From positions 1 to 42,289 of the forward strand of contig JANYAP010000165.1 in NCBI GenBank assembly GCA_025361285.1: 42,289 nucleotides of DNA. The letters run 5' to 3'. Source of the stretch: Bacteroidales bacterium. GTDB taxonomy: Bacteria; Bacteroidota; Bacteroidia; Bacteroidales; JAAUTT01. Position numbers and translations under genes: made by a program. Below are positions 34,770-42,289 of the stretch, piece after piece (position 1 is the first letter of the stretch; every line of letters starts with the position of its first letter). The notes beneath the pieces are model-generated. The model saw nothing but the letters and a program-made list of their open reading frames with translations, made no database searches and was not told the origin of the DNA.

Positions 34770-36266
34770 ATGGCACAGTTTCTTAACGAAGTTTCGCGGA
34801 CGTTTAACGAATATCTGCTAATCCCCAATTTAACAACCAAAGAATGCACACCCGAAAATGTCTCATTAAAAGCACCTTTAGTTAAGTTTAAACGAGGCGA
34901 AAAACCGGAAATAGAGTTGAATGTGCCTTTTGTTTCGGCAATTATGCAATCAGTTTCCGACAATAATTTAGCAATTGCTTTGGCTCAGAACGGAGGGCTA
35001 TCATTTATATATGGCTCTCAATCTATCAAAACACAATCCGAGATGGTGCGTAAAGTTAAAAAATACAAAGCTGGATTTGTTATCAGCGATGCAAATTTAA
35101 CTCCCGAAAACACCTTGGAAGATGTAATAAAATTAAGGAAGCTAACAGGGCATTCCACCATGGGCATAACCTCCAACGGTTTACCAAACGGAAAGTTACA
35201 AGGAATAATTACAAGCCGCGATTACCGCATAGGGCGCGACAGCCTCGACGCCAAAATTAAGGCATTTATGACTCCCTTTTCGAACCTAATTGTAGGTAAA
35301 TTGGGCGTTTCGTTAACCGATGCAAACGAAATTATTTGGGATCATAAGCTCAATTGCCTTCCAATTATCGACGAAAACGAAAACCTTCAATATTTTGTTT
35401 TCCGCAAAGATTATGACGATCACCGCGAGAATCCACACGAACTTTCCGATTCCAACAAAAAATTAATGGTAGGAGCTGGAATAAATACAAAAGACTACGT
35501 GGAAAGAGTAGCTAAGCTAGTAGAAGCGGGCGTTGATGTTCTTTGTGTCGATTCGTCGGATGGCTTTTCGGAATGGCAAATGGAAGCAATTAAATACATT
35601 GCTGAAAAGTATAGCGGCAAAGTTAAAATAGGCGGAGGCAATGTTGTTGATAAGGACGGCTTTCTTTATTTAGTTAACGCAGGCGCCGACTTTATAAAAG
35701 TGGGTATTGGTGGTGGTTCAATATGTATTACTCGCGAGCAGAAGGGTATTGGGCGTGGTCAGGCAACGGCTATAATTGATGTAGCTAAAGCGCGAAACGA
35801 GTATTTCGAAGAAACTGGTATTTATATTCCTATTTGTAGCGACGGAGGTATTGTTCAGGATTACCACATGGTGCTAGCCCTTGCAATGGGTGCCGATTTC
35901 CTTATGATGGGTCGCTATTTTGCACGTTTCGACGAAAGTCCTACCAAAAAACTTAAAATAGGAAACAGCTACGTAAAAGAATATTGGGGCGAAGGCTCTA
36001 ACCGCGCTCGTAACTGGCAGCGATATGATATGGGCGGTAACGAAAATCTAAAATTCGAAGAGGGCGTTGATAGTTACGTGCCTTATGCTGGTAAATTAAA
36101 AGACAACCTTGAAGTTACAGTAGGAAAAATAAAATCGACAATGTGCAGCTGCGGTGCAATTTCAATTAACTACCTTCAGGAACGAGCAAAAATCACTTTA
36201 GTGTCGTCGACAAGTATAATTGAAGGCGGAGCACACGATGTAATATTAAAGGAGACTACGATTTAG
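34770..36266 (+). CDS. guaB: IMP dehydrogenase
   Basis: The enzyme oxidises IMP to XMP with NAD, the first committed step of GMP synthesis, in the cytoplasm. The 498-residue protein has the N-terminal barrel start ([13 protein letters not shown]), a CBS-domain pair inserted at about residues 105-220 ([12 protein letters not shown] and [14 protein letters not shown]), and DSSDGFS at 261-267. The catalytic loop holds Cys319 in [20 protein letters not shown]. The phosphate site SDGGI and the flap YVPYAG follow. A good promoter precedes it. It is followed by palindromic REP-like repeats, and its neighbour larE is convergent. Confidence 0.95.
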   Translation: MAQFLNEVSRTFNEYLLIPNLTTKECTPENVSLKAPLVKFKRGEKPEIELNVPFVSAIMQSVSDNNLAIALAQNGGLSFIYGSQSIKTQSEMVRKVKKYKAGFVISDANLTPENTLEDVIKLRKLTGHSTMGITSNGLPNGKLQGIITSRDYRIGRDSLDAKIKAFMTPFSNLIVGKLGVSLTDANEIIWDHKLNCLPIIDENENLQYFVFRKDYDDHRENPHELSDSNKKLMVGAGINTKDYVERVAKLVEAGVDVLCVDSSDGFSEWQMEAIKYIAEKYSGKVKIGGGNVVDKDGFLYLVNAGADFIKVGIGGGSICITREQKGIGRGQATAIIDVAKARNEYFEETGIYIPICSDGGIVQDYHMVLALAMGADFLMMGRYFARFDESPTKKLKIGNSYVKEYWGEGSNRARNWQRYDMGGNENLKFEEGVDSYVPYAGKLKDNLEVTVGKIKSTMCSCGAISINYLQERAKITLVSSTSIIEGGAHDVILKETTI

Positions 36267-36327
36267 GACTTGTAAGTAAATAATAGGAACGGCTAAGCCC
36301 ATAGCCGAAGGTAAGCCATAAAAGTGT

Positions 36328-36461
36328 GCTGTCATACCGACGTAGGTCGGTATCCATAAAGAGAGGGTTATTGCATTATCATCGTTAGTTCGTTTGAGAT
36401 CCCGACCTGCGTCGGGATGACAGCGCCACTACTGCAATTCGACCTGTGTAGGAATGAACAC
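36328..36461. repeat. REP-like palindromic repeats
   Basis: Two 27-bp arms (36328-36354 and 36398-36424) are near-perfect inverted copies beginning GCTGTCAT and ending ATGACAGC. Each arm is itself a palindrome (CCGACGTAGGTCGG and CCCGACCTGCGTCGGG). The stem pairs differ between arms in matched positions. A third, worn half copy lies at about 36437-36461. No gene is seen from 36267 to 36470. Confidence 0.8.
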
Positions 36462-36470
36462 TCAACCGTC

Positions 36471-37277
36471 TTACTTCAGCACCTCATTCAAACTACCTTG
36501 GCGATAGCCCTCCAAATCGACGGTAACATATTTATAGCCTAGCGATTTTGCTTTCTTAACCACTTGTACACGTGTTTCTTCTTCGAAAAATCGTTTTAAG
36601 TGTGTAGGTCCAACTTCAATTTTTAATGTAGATCCTTGGTGGCGTGCTCTTATATTACGAAATCCTAAATCGAACATAAAATTCTCTAACTCATCTACCA
36701 TCCTAAGTTTTTGTATATCAATATTTTCTCCGTACGGAAACCTTGACGACAGGCAAGCCAACGCATCTTTATCCCATGTAGGTAATCCTAAACGATTAGA
36801 AAGCTCCCTAATATCAGCCTTTGTAAGTTCGGCCTCTTGCAAAGGGCTACGAATTCCTTGTTCTTTCAATGCCTTCATGCCCGGACGATGATCGCCCAAA
36901 TCGTCGAAGTTAGAGCCATCTACCAAGTTTTTATATTTATTACTTTCGGCTAGCTTTGTAATTTCGGTAAACAATTCACTTTTACAGAAATAGCACCGGT
37001 CAACAGGGTTCGATCGGAATTTATCATCGTCCATTTCGTTGGTTTCGATAATGGTTAACCTTGCCCCAATGGCAGTTGCAACCTCTTTGGCTTTTTCAAA
37101 CTCGCGCGAAGGATAAGTTGGAGAAATAGCAAGTACAGCCTGGGCTTTATCGCCTAATGTATCAAAGGCGACCTTTAATAAAAATGCACTGTCCACCCCA
37201 CCAGAATAGGCAATTACAGATTCTTCCATTTCGGTGAGTATAGTCTGTAATCTTTTGTACTTATCGTCGATATTCAT
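36471..37277 (-). CDS. larE: LarE-type ATP-dependent sulfur transferase, three-cysteine form
   Basis: The 268-residue protein has the PP-loop ATP-binding motif SGGVDS (residues 25-30) and the LarE signature NPVDRCYFCKSELF. LarE thiolates a pyridinium precursor to build the nickel-pincer cofactor of lactate racemase and related epimerases. Three cysteines are visible: Cys95 and Cys98 in RCYFC, and Cys175 in ACLSSRFPYG. From the literature, LarE proteins with all three can carry an iron-sulfur cluster and need not sacrifice a cysteine, unlike the one-cysteine Lactobacillus form. LarB, LarC and a racemase are not in this window. A -7 element (TAGTTTTG, minus strand 37307-37314) lies 30 bp upstream, supporting the ATG at 37277. 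Confidence 0.88.
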   Translation of the reverse strand: MNIDDKYKRLQTILTEMEESVIAYSGGVDSAFLLKVAFDTLGDKAQAVLAISPTYPSREFEKAKEVATAIGARLTIIETNEMDDDKFRSNPVDRCYFCKSELFTEITKLAESNKYKNLVDGSNFDDLGDHRPGMKALKEQGIRSPLQEAELTKADIRELSNRLGLPTWDKDALACLSSRFPYGENIDIQKLRMVDELENFMFDLGFRNIRARHQGSTLKIEVGPTHLKRFFEEETRVQVVKKAKSLGYKYVTVDLEGYRQGSLNEVLK

Positions 37278-37306
37278 ACTTGTAGGTCTTAAATTGTATA
37301 GACTTG

Positions 37307-37314
37307 CAAAACTA
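37307..37314 (-). promoter_or_regulatory. -7 promoter element of larE
   Basis: The minus strand reads TAGTTTTG, an exact TAnnTTTG match, 29 bp before the larE start codon. No clear -33 box. Confidence 0.5.
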
Positions 37315-37443
37315 ATACTATTAACAATCGATGTAGCTTTATTACTTTAAAAATTCGCCCTTTTTATCAATAACTCAAAAATACAGGCATTGGAAAACTT
37401 TCCAGTAGTAAAAAAGCTTTTTCTTTGCATTTCAAATTTTTAT

Positions 37444-38352
37444 ATGAGCAATTCGTCGGAACACGTTAAAGGAGTTGGTTTTGCTGTATTAGCTGCGCTT
37501 ATGTGGGGCATGTTGGCTATTGCGCTGAAGGTTTCGCTTACCGATTTACCATCGGTAGCTATTATTTGGGTTAGGTTCGCCATAGCTTTTATTTTCATGT
37601 TTGTTTTTCACATTTTTTACCGACGCCATGCTTTTGTAATATTCCGAAAACCACCACTTAAGCTAATATTTGCCTCTTTATGCTTGGCTCTAAATTATTA
37701 TGGTTTTATGAAAGGCGTTGAATACACAACCACATCAAGTGCTCAAGTGTTTATTCAGCTTGGTCCAGTACTGTTTGCTATTGCTGGTTTTTTTATCTTT
37801 CGAGAAAAAATAACTTGGAAACATGTTGTAGGGTTTGTTATTTTAATGGTAGGGTTAATACTTTTTTATCGCGATCATTTACATGCAGTTACAAACCAAA
37901 GTGAATATTCCATTGGGATAATGTGGGTGTTAATTGCGGCTATATCGTGGGCTGGATATGCTATTCTTCAAAAGGATTTAACTAGCTCGTATTCAAGCAA
38001 TCAGTTAAATCTCTTTATTTATGGGTTTTGTGCAGTAATTATCGCTCCTTTTACACCTTTCGATGGATTTATTCATTTAAGTTTTAGCTCGTGGATGTTA
38101 ATGTTGTTTCTGGGAATAAACACCTTAGTTGCTTATGGGGCAATTGCAATGGCATTTCGATATCTCGAAACCAATAAAGTTAGCGTTATCATTACCATGA
38201 ACCCAATTATTACGTTTGTGTTGATGTACATTTTTGCCGAAATGCAAGTAACATGGATAAAACCCGAGCATTTATCGGTTATAAGCATAGCTGGTGCAAT
38301 AATTGCTCTGGCGGGTGCATCGTTTGTATTAATTTTTACGCGAAAACGATAG
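37444..38352 (+). CDS. EamA/DMT-superfamily transporter
   Basis: The 302-residue inner-membrane protein has ten hydrophobic helices arranged as two EamA halves (about residues 10-140 and 155-300). The first starts GVGFAVLAALMWGMLAIALK and the second IGIMWVLIAAISWAGYAILQK. The family exports or exchanges metabolites; the substrate cannot be read from sequence. The ATG at 37444 puts the first helix at the expected distance; an alternative TTG at 37390 would add 18 residues and is less likely. The gene ends just before a strong bidirectional terminator. Confidence 0.86.
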   Translation: MSNSSEHVKGVGFAVLAALMWGMLAIALKVSLTDLPSVAIIWVRFAIAFIFMFVFHIFYRRHAFVIFRKPPLKLIFASLCLALNYYGFMKGVEYTTTSSAQVFIQLGPVLFAIAGFFIFREKITWKHVVGFVILMVGLILFYRDHLHAVTNQSEYSIGIMWVLIAAISWAGYAILQKDLTSSYSSNQLNLFIYGFCAVIIAPFTPFDGFIHLSFSSWMLMLFLGINTLVAYGAIAMAFRYLETNKVSVIITMNPIITFVLMYIFAEMQVTWIKPEHLSVISIAGAIIALAGASFVLIFTRKR

Positions 38353-38372
38353 TTATTCTTTGGCCTCAATAA

Positions 38373-38414
38373 AAACAGAAACGCTCCAGAATTACTTCTG
38401 GAGCGTTTCTGTTT
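38373..38414. terminator. Strong bidirectional terminator hairpin
   Basis: A perfect 19-bp stem (arms 38373-38391 and 38396-38414, centre CGCTCCAGAA/TTCTGGAGCG) closes on the loop TTAC, with A- and T-runs at its ends. It lies between the convergent EamA and DUF3467 genes and would terminate both. Confidence 0.9.
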
Positions 38415-38427
38415 ACTTAAATATTTG

Positions 38428-38754
38428 TTATGCTTGAGCAGGAGGCCCACCAAAATTCATTGGTATAACAGCTTGACCGCCCATTCCTTCAATATTTTTT
38501 ATAGAGCCATTTATCGATTCGAATTTTGCAACATTATCCTTCAACGCATAAAGCAAGCGCTTTGCGTGTTCGGGAGTAAGAATAATGCGCGATTTAACCT
38601 CGGCCTTAGGAACACCTGGCATAATTCGAACAAAATCGACTACAAACTCCGATGTGGAATGGGTTATAATAGCCAAATTGCTATAAATACCTTGAGCTAT
38701 GTCTTCTTTTAGCTCAATGTTTATTTCGTTTGCATGTTGTTCGTTATCTGCCAT
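38428..38754 (-). CDS. DUF3467 family protein
   Basis: The 108-residue protein matches DUF3467: IQLKEDIAQGIYSNLAIITHS-like sequence near residues 12-33, FVVDFVRIMPGVPKAEVKSRIILTPEHAKRLLYAL in the centre, and a Gly/Pro-rich tail. It is small, acidic and probably cytoplasmic; function is unknown. It lies 38 bp downstream of rpoC on the same strand, so it may be read from the rpoBC transcript, and it ends at the shared terminator. The pairing with rpoC is common in Bacteroidota from memory, which suggests a link to transcription, but nothing in the sequence proves it. Confidence 0.85.
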   Translation of the reverse strand: MADNEQHANEINIELKEDIAQGIYSNLAIITHSTSEFVVDFVRIMPGVPKAEVKSRIILTPEHAKRLLYALKDNVAKFESINGSIKNIEGMGGQAVIPMNFGGPPAQA

Positions 38755-38792
38755 AATTATCTAATTATAAGGTCAATTCTTTAAATATCGAA

Positions 38793-41700
38793 TTAATTTT
38801 CAACTTCCATTACTTCTTCGCCATCAACGGAAACAATACGTTTCACGTTAACAAGTTTTTCGTAATCTTCCATGGAGCCAACAATCATGCGTTGATATTC
38901 GCGTCCGCCAGTACCAGCAGGAATAAGGTGTCCAACAATTACGTTTTCTTTCAAACCTTCGAGGTTGTCAACTTTACCACGTATAGCGGCTTCGTTAAGT
39001 ACCTTTGTAGTTTCCTGGAACGATGCTGCCGACATAAAGCTTTGTGTTTGTAACGCAGCCTTGGTAATTCCTTGCAGTATTTGGTTAGATGTTGCTGGAA
39101 TTGCGTCGCGAGCTTCAATAAGTTTTGCATCGCGGCGTTTTAGCAACGAATTGTCGTCGCGTAACTTACGGGCAGTAATAATCATGCCAGCACGTAGGTT
39201 CGAGTCTCCAGCTTCAACAATTACTTTCTTGCCGAAAATAAAATCGTTTTCATCCATAAACTCCCATTTGTCAACTACTTGTTTTTCAAGGAATTTAGTG
39301 TCGCCTGGATCCACAATTTCAACTTTACGCATCATCTGGCGAACAATTACCTCGTAATGCTTATCGTTAATTTTCACACCTTGCATACGATAAACTTCTT
39401 GCACTTCGTTCACAATATACTCCTGAACGGCAGTAGGTCCTTTAATGGCAAGTATGTCGGAAGGCGTGGTAGCTCCATCGGATAGAGGAATACCAGCTCG
39501 CACGTAGTCGTTTTCCTGAACAAGGATTTGACGCGATAGTGGTACTAGATATTTTTTAACTTCTCCAGTCTTTGATGTTATGGTAACCTCGCGATTTCCA
39601 CGTTTAATTTTACCAAAGGTTACTTCGCCATCAATTTCCGATACAACTGCAGGGTTTGAAGGATTACGAGCCTCGAACAATTCTGTTACACGTGGCAAAC
39701 CACCTGTTATATCGCCCGATTTACCTACCGAGCGTGGAATTTTCACAAGAATATCGCCAGCCTTAACCGTATCGTCCTCGTTTACCATAATATGCGCGCC
39801 CACAGGTAAGTTGTAGGATTTATGCACATCGTTGGCTGAAACGATTTTAACCATTGGGTTCTTGGTTTTATCCTTCGTTTCGATGATAACCTTTTCGCGG
39901 TAACCAGTTTGTTCGTCCGATTCGTCGCGGAATGTAATACCATCAACTAGTGCGTCGAATTCAACTTTACCGTCAACTTCCGAAATGATTACAGCATTAT
40001 AAGGATCCCATTCGCAAACAAGAGTGCCTTTTTTAACATCATCGCCATCATTAACGTAAAGTTTAGAACCATAAGGTATATTATGGGTTGAAAGAGTAAT
40101 ACCGGTATTCTTATCGATAATTCTCATTTCGCCCAAACGACCTATGGATATGCTATATTTTTTACCAAGTTCATCGGTACGTTCCAATGCACGTAGTTCT
40201 TCTATTTCTACCTTACCATCGTATTTGGTAATTATGCTTGTTTCGGTTGCAATACTCGATGCAGTACCCCCAACGTGGAAAGTACGCAAAGTTAACTGTG
40301 TACCTGGTTCACCAATAGACTGAGCAGCAATTACGCCAACAGCTTCGCCAAACTGAACCATGCGGCCAGTAGCTAGGTTACGACCATAACATTTCGCACA
40401 AACACCTTTCTTCGACTCGCAAGTTAACACCGAACGAATTTCGACTTGTTCAATAGGCGAATCTTCAATTTCACGTGAAATATCCTCACTAATCTGGTCG
40501 CCCGAAGCAACAATAAGTTTGCCAGTTAAAGGATGGTACAAATCGTGAACAGCAGTACGTCCTAATATTCGTTCGAACAACGATTCAACGGTTTCTTCGT
40601 TATTTTTTATTGCAATAGCAATAAGTCCGCGAAGTGTTCCGCAATCAGTTTCTGTAATAATAACATCTTGAGACACATCCACCAATCGACGGGTTAAATA
40701 ACCTGCATCGGCAGTTTTTAATGCTGTATCGGCCAAACCTTTACGAGCACCGTGGGTTGAAATAAAGTACTCAAGTACCGAAAGACCTTCTTTAAAGTTC
40801 GAGAGAATAGGATTTTCGATAATCTCGGAACTTGTTGAACCCGACTTTTGAGGTTTTGCCATCAAGCCGCGCATACCTGAAAGCTGACGAATTTGCTCCT
40901 TCGAACCACGAGCTCCTGAATCGAGCATCATGTAAACCGGATTAAATCCTTGTCTATCCTTCGACAATTTGTTCATAAGGATATGTGTCAACTTGGCATT
41001 TGTATGTGTCCAAATATCAATAATTTGATTGTATCGTTCGTTGTTGGTAATGAAACCCATGTTATAGTTGTTCATTACTTCGTCAACCTGTCCGTAGCCT
41101 TCTTGAACCAAAATTTCCTTTTCAGGTGGAACAATTACGTCGTCGAGATTAAACGACAAACCACCTCGGAATGCCATTTGGAAACCTAAATGCTTAATAT
41201 CGTCGAGGAATCGAGCAGTACGTGCAGTACCAACCATCTTCAACACTTTGCTAATAATATCGCGCAAAGACTTTTTGGTAAGAATTTCGTTTATATATCC
41301 TACCTCAATTGGCACACATTCGTTAAATAGAACGCGACCTACCGAAGTGTCAATAATACGTTTAACTATTTTACCCTCAACAACATCGTTAGTGCGAACT
41401 TTTATAAGTGCGTGAAGGTCAACCATTTTCTCATTAAAAGCAATGGTAACCTCTTCGGGAGAATAAAATGTTTTTCCTTCGCCCTTAACAATAGCTTCGG
41501 GTGTTGATTGTCGTTGTTTTGTTATATAATATAGCCCAAGAACCATGTCCTGCGAAGGAACAGTAATTGGAGCGCCGTTAGCCGGATTTAAAATATTATG
41601 AGCGGCAAGCATTAAAACCTGTGCTTCCAAAATAGCGGCATTGCCAAGTGGCACGTGAACAGCCATCTGATCGCCATCGAAGTCGGCGTTGAACGCAGTA

Positions 41701-42289
41701 CACACTAATGGGTGCAATTGAATGGCCTTTCCCTCTATAAGTTTAGGCTGAAACGACTGAATACCCAAACGGTGCAACGTTGGCGCACGGTTTAATAATA
41801 CAGGATGACCTTTAAGTACATTTTCGAGAATATCCCAAACTACAGGATCTTTTCTATCAACAATTTTCTTGGCCGATTTAACTGTTTTTACAATTCCTCT
41901 TTCAATCAATTTCCTGATAATGAAAGGCTTGAATAGCTCAGCAGCCATATCTTTAGGCAAACCACATTCGTGAAGTTGCAATTCAGGTCCAACAACAATT
42001 ACCGAACGAGCCGAATAATCGACACGTTTACCCAAAAGGTTTTGACGGAAACGACCTTGCTTACCTTTTAAACTATCGCTAAGTGACTTAAGCGGACGGT
42101 TTGCATCGGTTTTAACAGCATTCGATTTACGTGAATTATCAAATAGGGAGTCAACCGATTCCTGAAGCATACGTTTCTCGTTACGGAGAATTACTTCGGG
42201 GGCCTTTATTTCAATTAGTCGTTTTAAGCGATTGTTGCGAATAATTACGCGGCGGTACAAATCGTTCAAGTCGGAGGTCGCGAAGCGGC
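38793..42289 (-). CDS. rpoC: DNA-directed RNA polymerase subunit beta', 5'-truncated by the window edge
   Basis: About 1165 C-terminal residues are present; the frame is open to the right edge ([20 protein letters not shown]) and the start lies outside the window. It holds the catalytic core [12 protein letters not shown] that binds the active-site magnesium. It also has the bridge-helix and trigger-loop region ([14 protein letters not shown]) and the second zinc-binding site (TDCGT, and [12 protein letters not shown]). The C-terminal part is the usual beta' jaw and dock region ending EVEN. It is the largest catalytic subunit of RNA polymerase. Its stop is 38 bp before the DUF3467 gene. Residue count is compatible with a full protein of about 1430-1480 residues, typical for the phylum. 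Confidence 0.97.
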   Translation of the reverse strand, partial: RFATSDLNDLYRRVIIRNNRLKRLIEIKAPEVILRNEKRMLQESVDSLFDNSRKSNAVKTDANRPLKSLSDSLKGKQGRFRQNLLGKRVDYSARSVIVVGPELQLHECGLPKDMAAELFKPFIIRKLIERGIVKTVKSAKKIVDRKDPVVWDILENVLKGHPVLLNRAPTLHRLGIQSFQPKLIEGKAIQLHPLVCTAFNADFDGDQMAVHVPLGNAAILEAQVLMLAAHNILNPANGAPITVPSQDMVLGLYYITKQRQSTPEAIVKGEGKTFYSPEEVTIAFNEKMVDLHALIKVRTNDVVEGKIVKRIIDTSVGRVLFNECVPIEVGYINEILTKKSLRDIISKVLKMVGTARTARFLDDIKHLGFQMAFRGGLSFNLDDVIVPPEKEILVQEGYGQVDEVMNNYNMGFITNNERYNQIIDIWTHTNAKLTHILMNKLSKDRQGFNPVYMMLDSGARGSKEQIRQLSGMRGLMAKPQKSGSTSSEIIENPILSNFKEGLSVLEYFISTHGARKGLADTALKTADAGYLTRRLVDVSQDVIITETDCGTLRGLIAIAIKNNEETVESLFERILGRTAVHDLYHPLTGKLIVASGDQISEDISREIEDSPIEQVEIRSVLTCESKKGVCAKCYGRNLATGRMVQFGEAVGVIAAQSIGEPGTQLTLRTFHVGGTASSIATETSIITKYDGKVEIEELRALERTDELGKKYSISIGRLGEMRIIDKNTGITLSTHNIPYGSKLYVNDGDDVKKGTLVCEWDPYNAVIISEVDGKVEFDALVDGITFRDESDEQTGYREKVIIETKDKTKNPMVKIVSANDVHKSYNLPVGAHIMVNEDDTVKAGDILVKIPRSVGKSGDITGGLPRVTELFEARNPSNPAVVSEIDGEVTFGKIKRGNREVTITSKTGEVKKYLVPLSRQILVQENDYVRAGIPLSDGATTPSDILAIKGPTAVQEYIVNEVQEVYRMQGVKINDKHYEVIVRQMMRKVEIVDPGDTKFLEKQVVDKWEFMDENDFIFGKKVIVEAGDSNLRAGMIITARKLRDDNSLLKRRDAKLIEARDAIPATSNQILQGITKAALQTQSFMSAASFQETTKVLNEAAIRGKVDNLEGLKENVIVGHLIPAGTGGREYQRMIVGSMEDYEKLVNVKRIVSVDGEEVMEVEN

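Overview
The window looks like a chromosomal segment of a Bacteroidota bacterium, probably from the Bacteroidales/Marinilabiliales side of the phylum. The lineage is inferred, not computed. The evidence is a SusC/SusD outer-membrane operon, a PorP/SprF protein of the type IX secretion family, an archaeal-type ProRS, a single-chain PurL, DUF4199, DUF3467 and WbqC families, and several copies of the Bacteroidota -7 promoter element TAnnTTTG. Most genes are typical core or envelope genes.

Layout. 1-192 is a 12-copy 16-bp tandem repeat in front of a WbqC-like gene. 1019-3885 (minus) encodes a FadL-like porin and a Gly/Tyr/Ser-rich lipoprotein. proS and a POTRA/beta-barrel gene follow on the plus strand to 7454. 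7662-10618 is an accessory island: a type II restriction-modification pair whose cytosine-5 methyltransferase is split by a cassette of about 1.2 kb. The cassette carries an HNH endonuclease gene and a 67-codon ORF between two inverted, hairpin-forming repeats of about 95 bp. A RhlE-type helicase, a hypothetical membrane protein, a polyprenyl-phosphate glycosyltransferase and a DUF4199 protein follow. Then come the SRP RNA gene (about 14348-14443) and purL. 18431-20628 holds a small basic secreted protein, a TPR protein and a PorP/SprF protein; smpB and a Yip1 protein are on the minus strand. 21955-24722 holds an S9 peptidase lipoprotein, a short HicB-like gene and a degenerate partial copy of the peptidase 5' end. 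24851-31984 is a four-gene SusC/SusD locus closed by a strong terminator. A chemoreceptor, IMP dehydrogenase, a LarE-type sulfur transferase, an EamA transporter, a DUF3467 gene and the 5'-truncated rpoC complete the window.

How parts fit together. The SusC-SusD-lipoprotein-lipoprotein set would form one nutrient-uptake unit; no glycosidase is encoded with it, so its substrate cannot be read from here. The restriction enzyme appears intact although its partner methyltransferase is disrupted, which is a biological puzzle. Intergenic DNA is rich in small structured repeats: a MITE-like 244-bp element with 12-bp inverted ends and 11-bp direct flanks at the chemoreceptor stop codon, palindromic REP-like units after the IMP dehydrogenase gene, and low-complexity 'AAATGTG/AAATGAC' word arrays beside the 3' ends of two minus-strand genes.

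The best candidate for something undescribed is the HNH cassette. Its two terminal repeats share a conserved bulged stem whose apical pairs differ between copies in a compensatory way. All claims come from reading the sequence; no database search or folding program was run.
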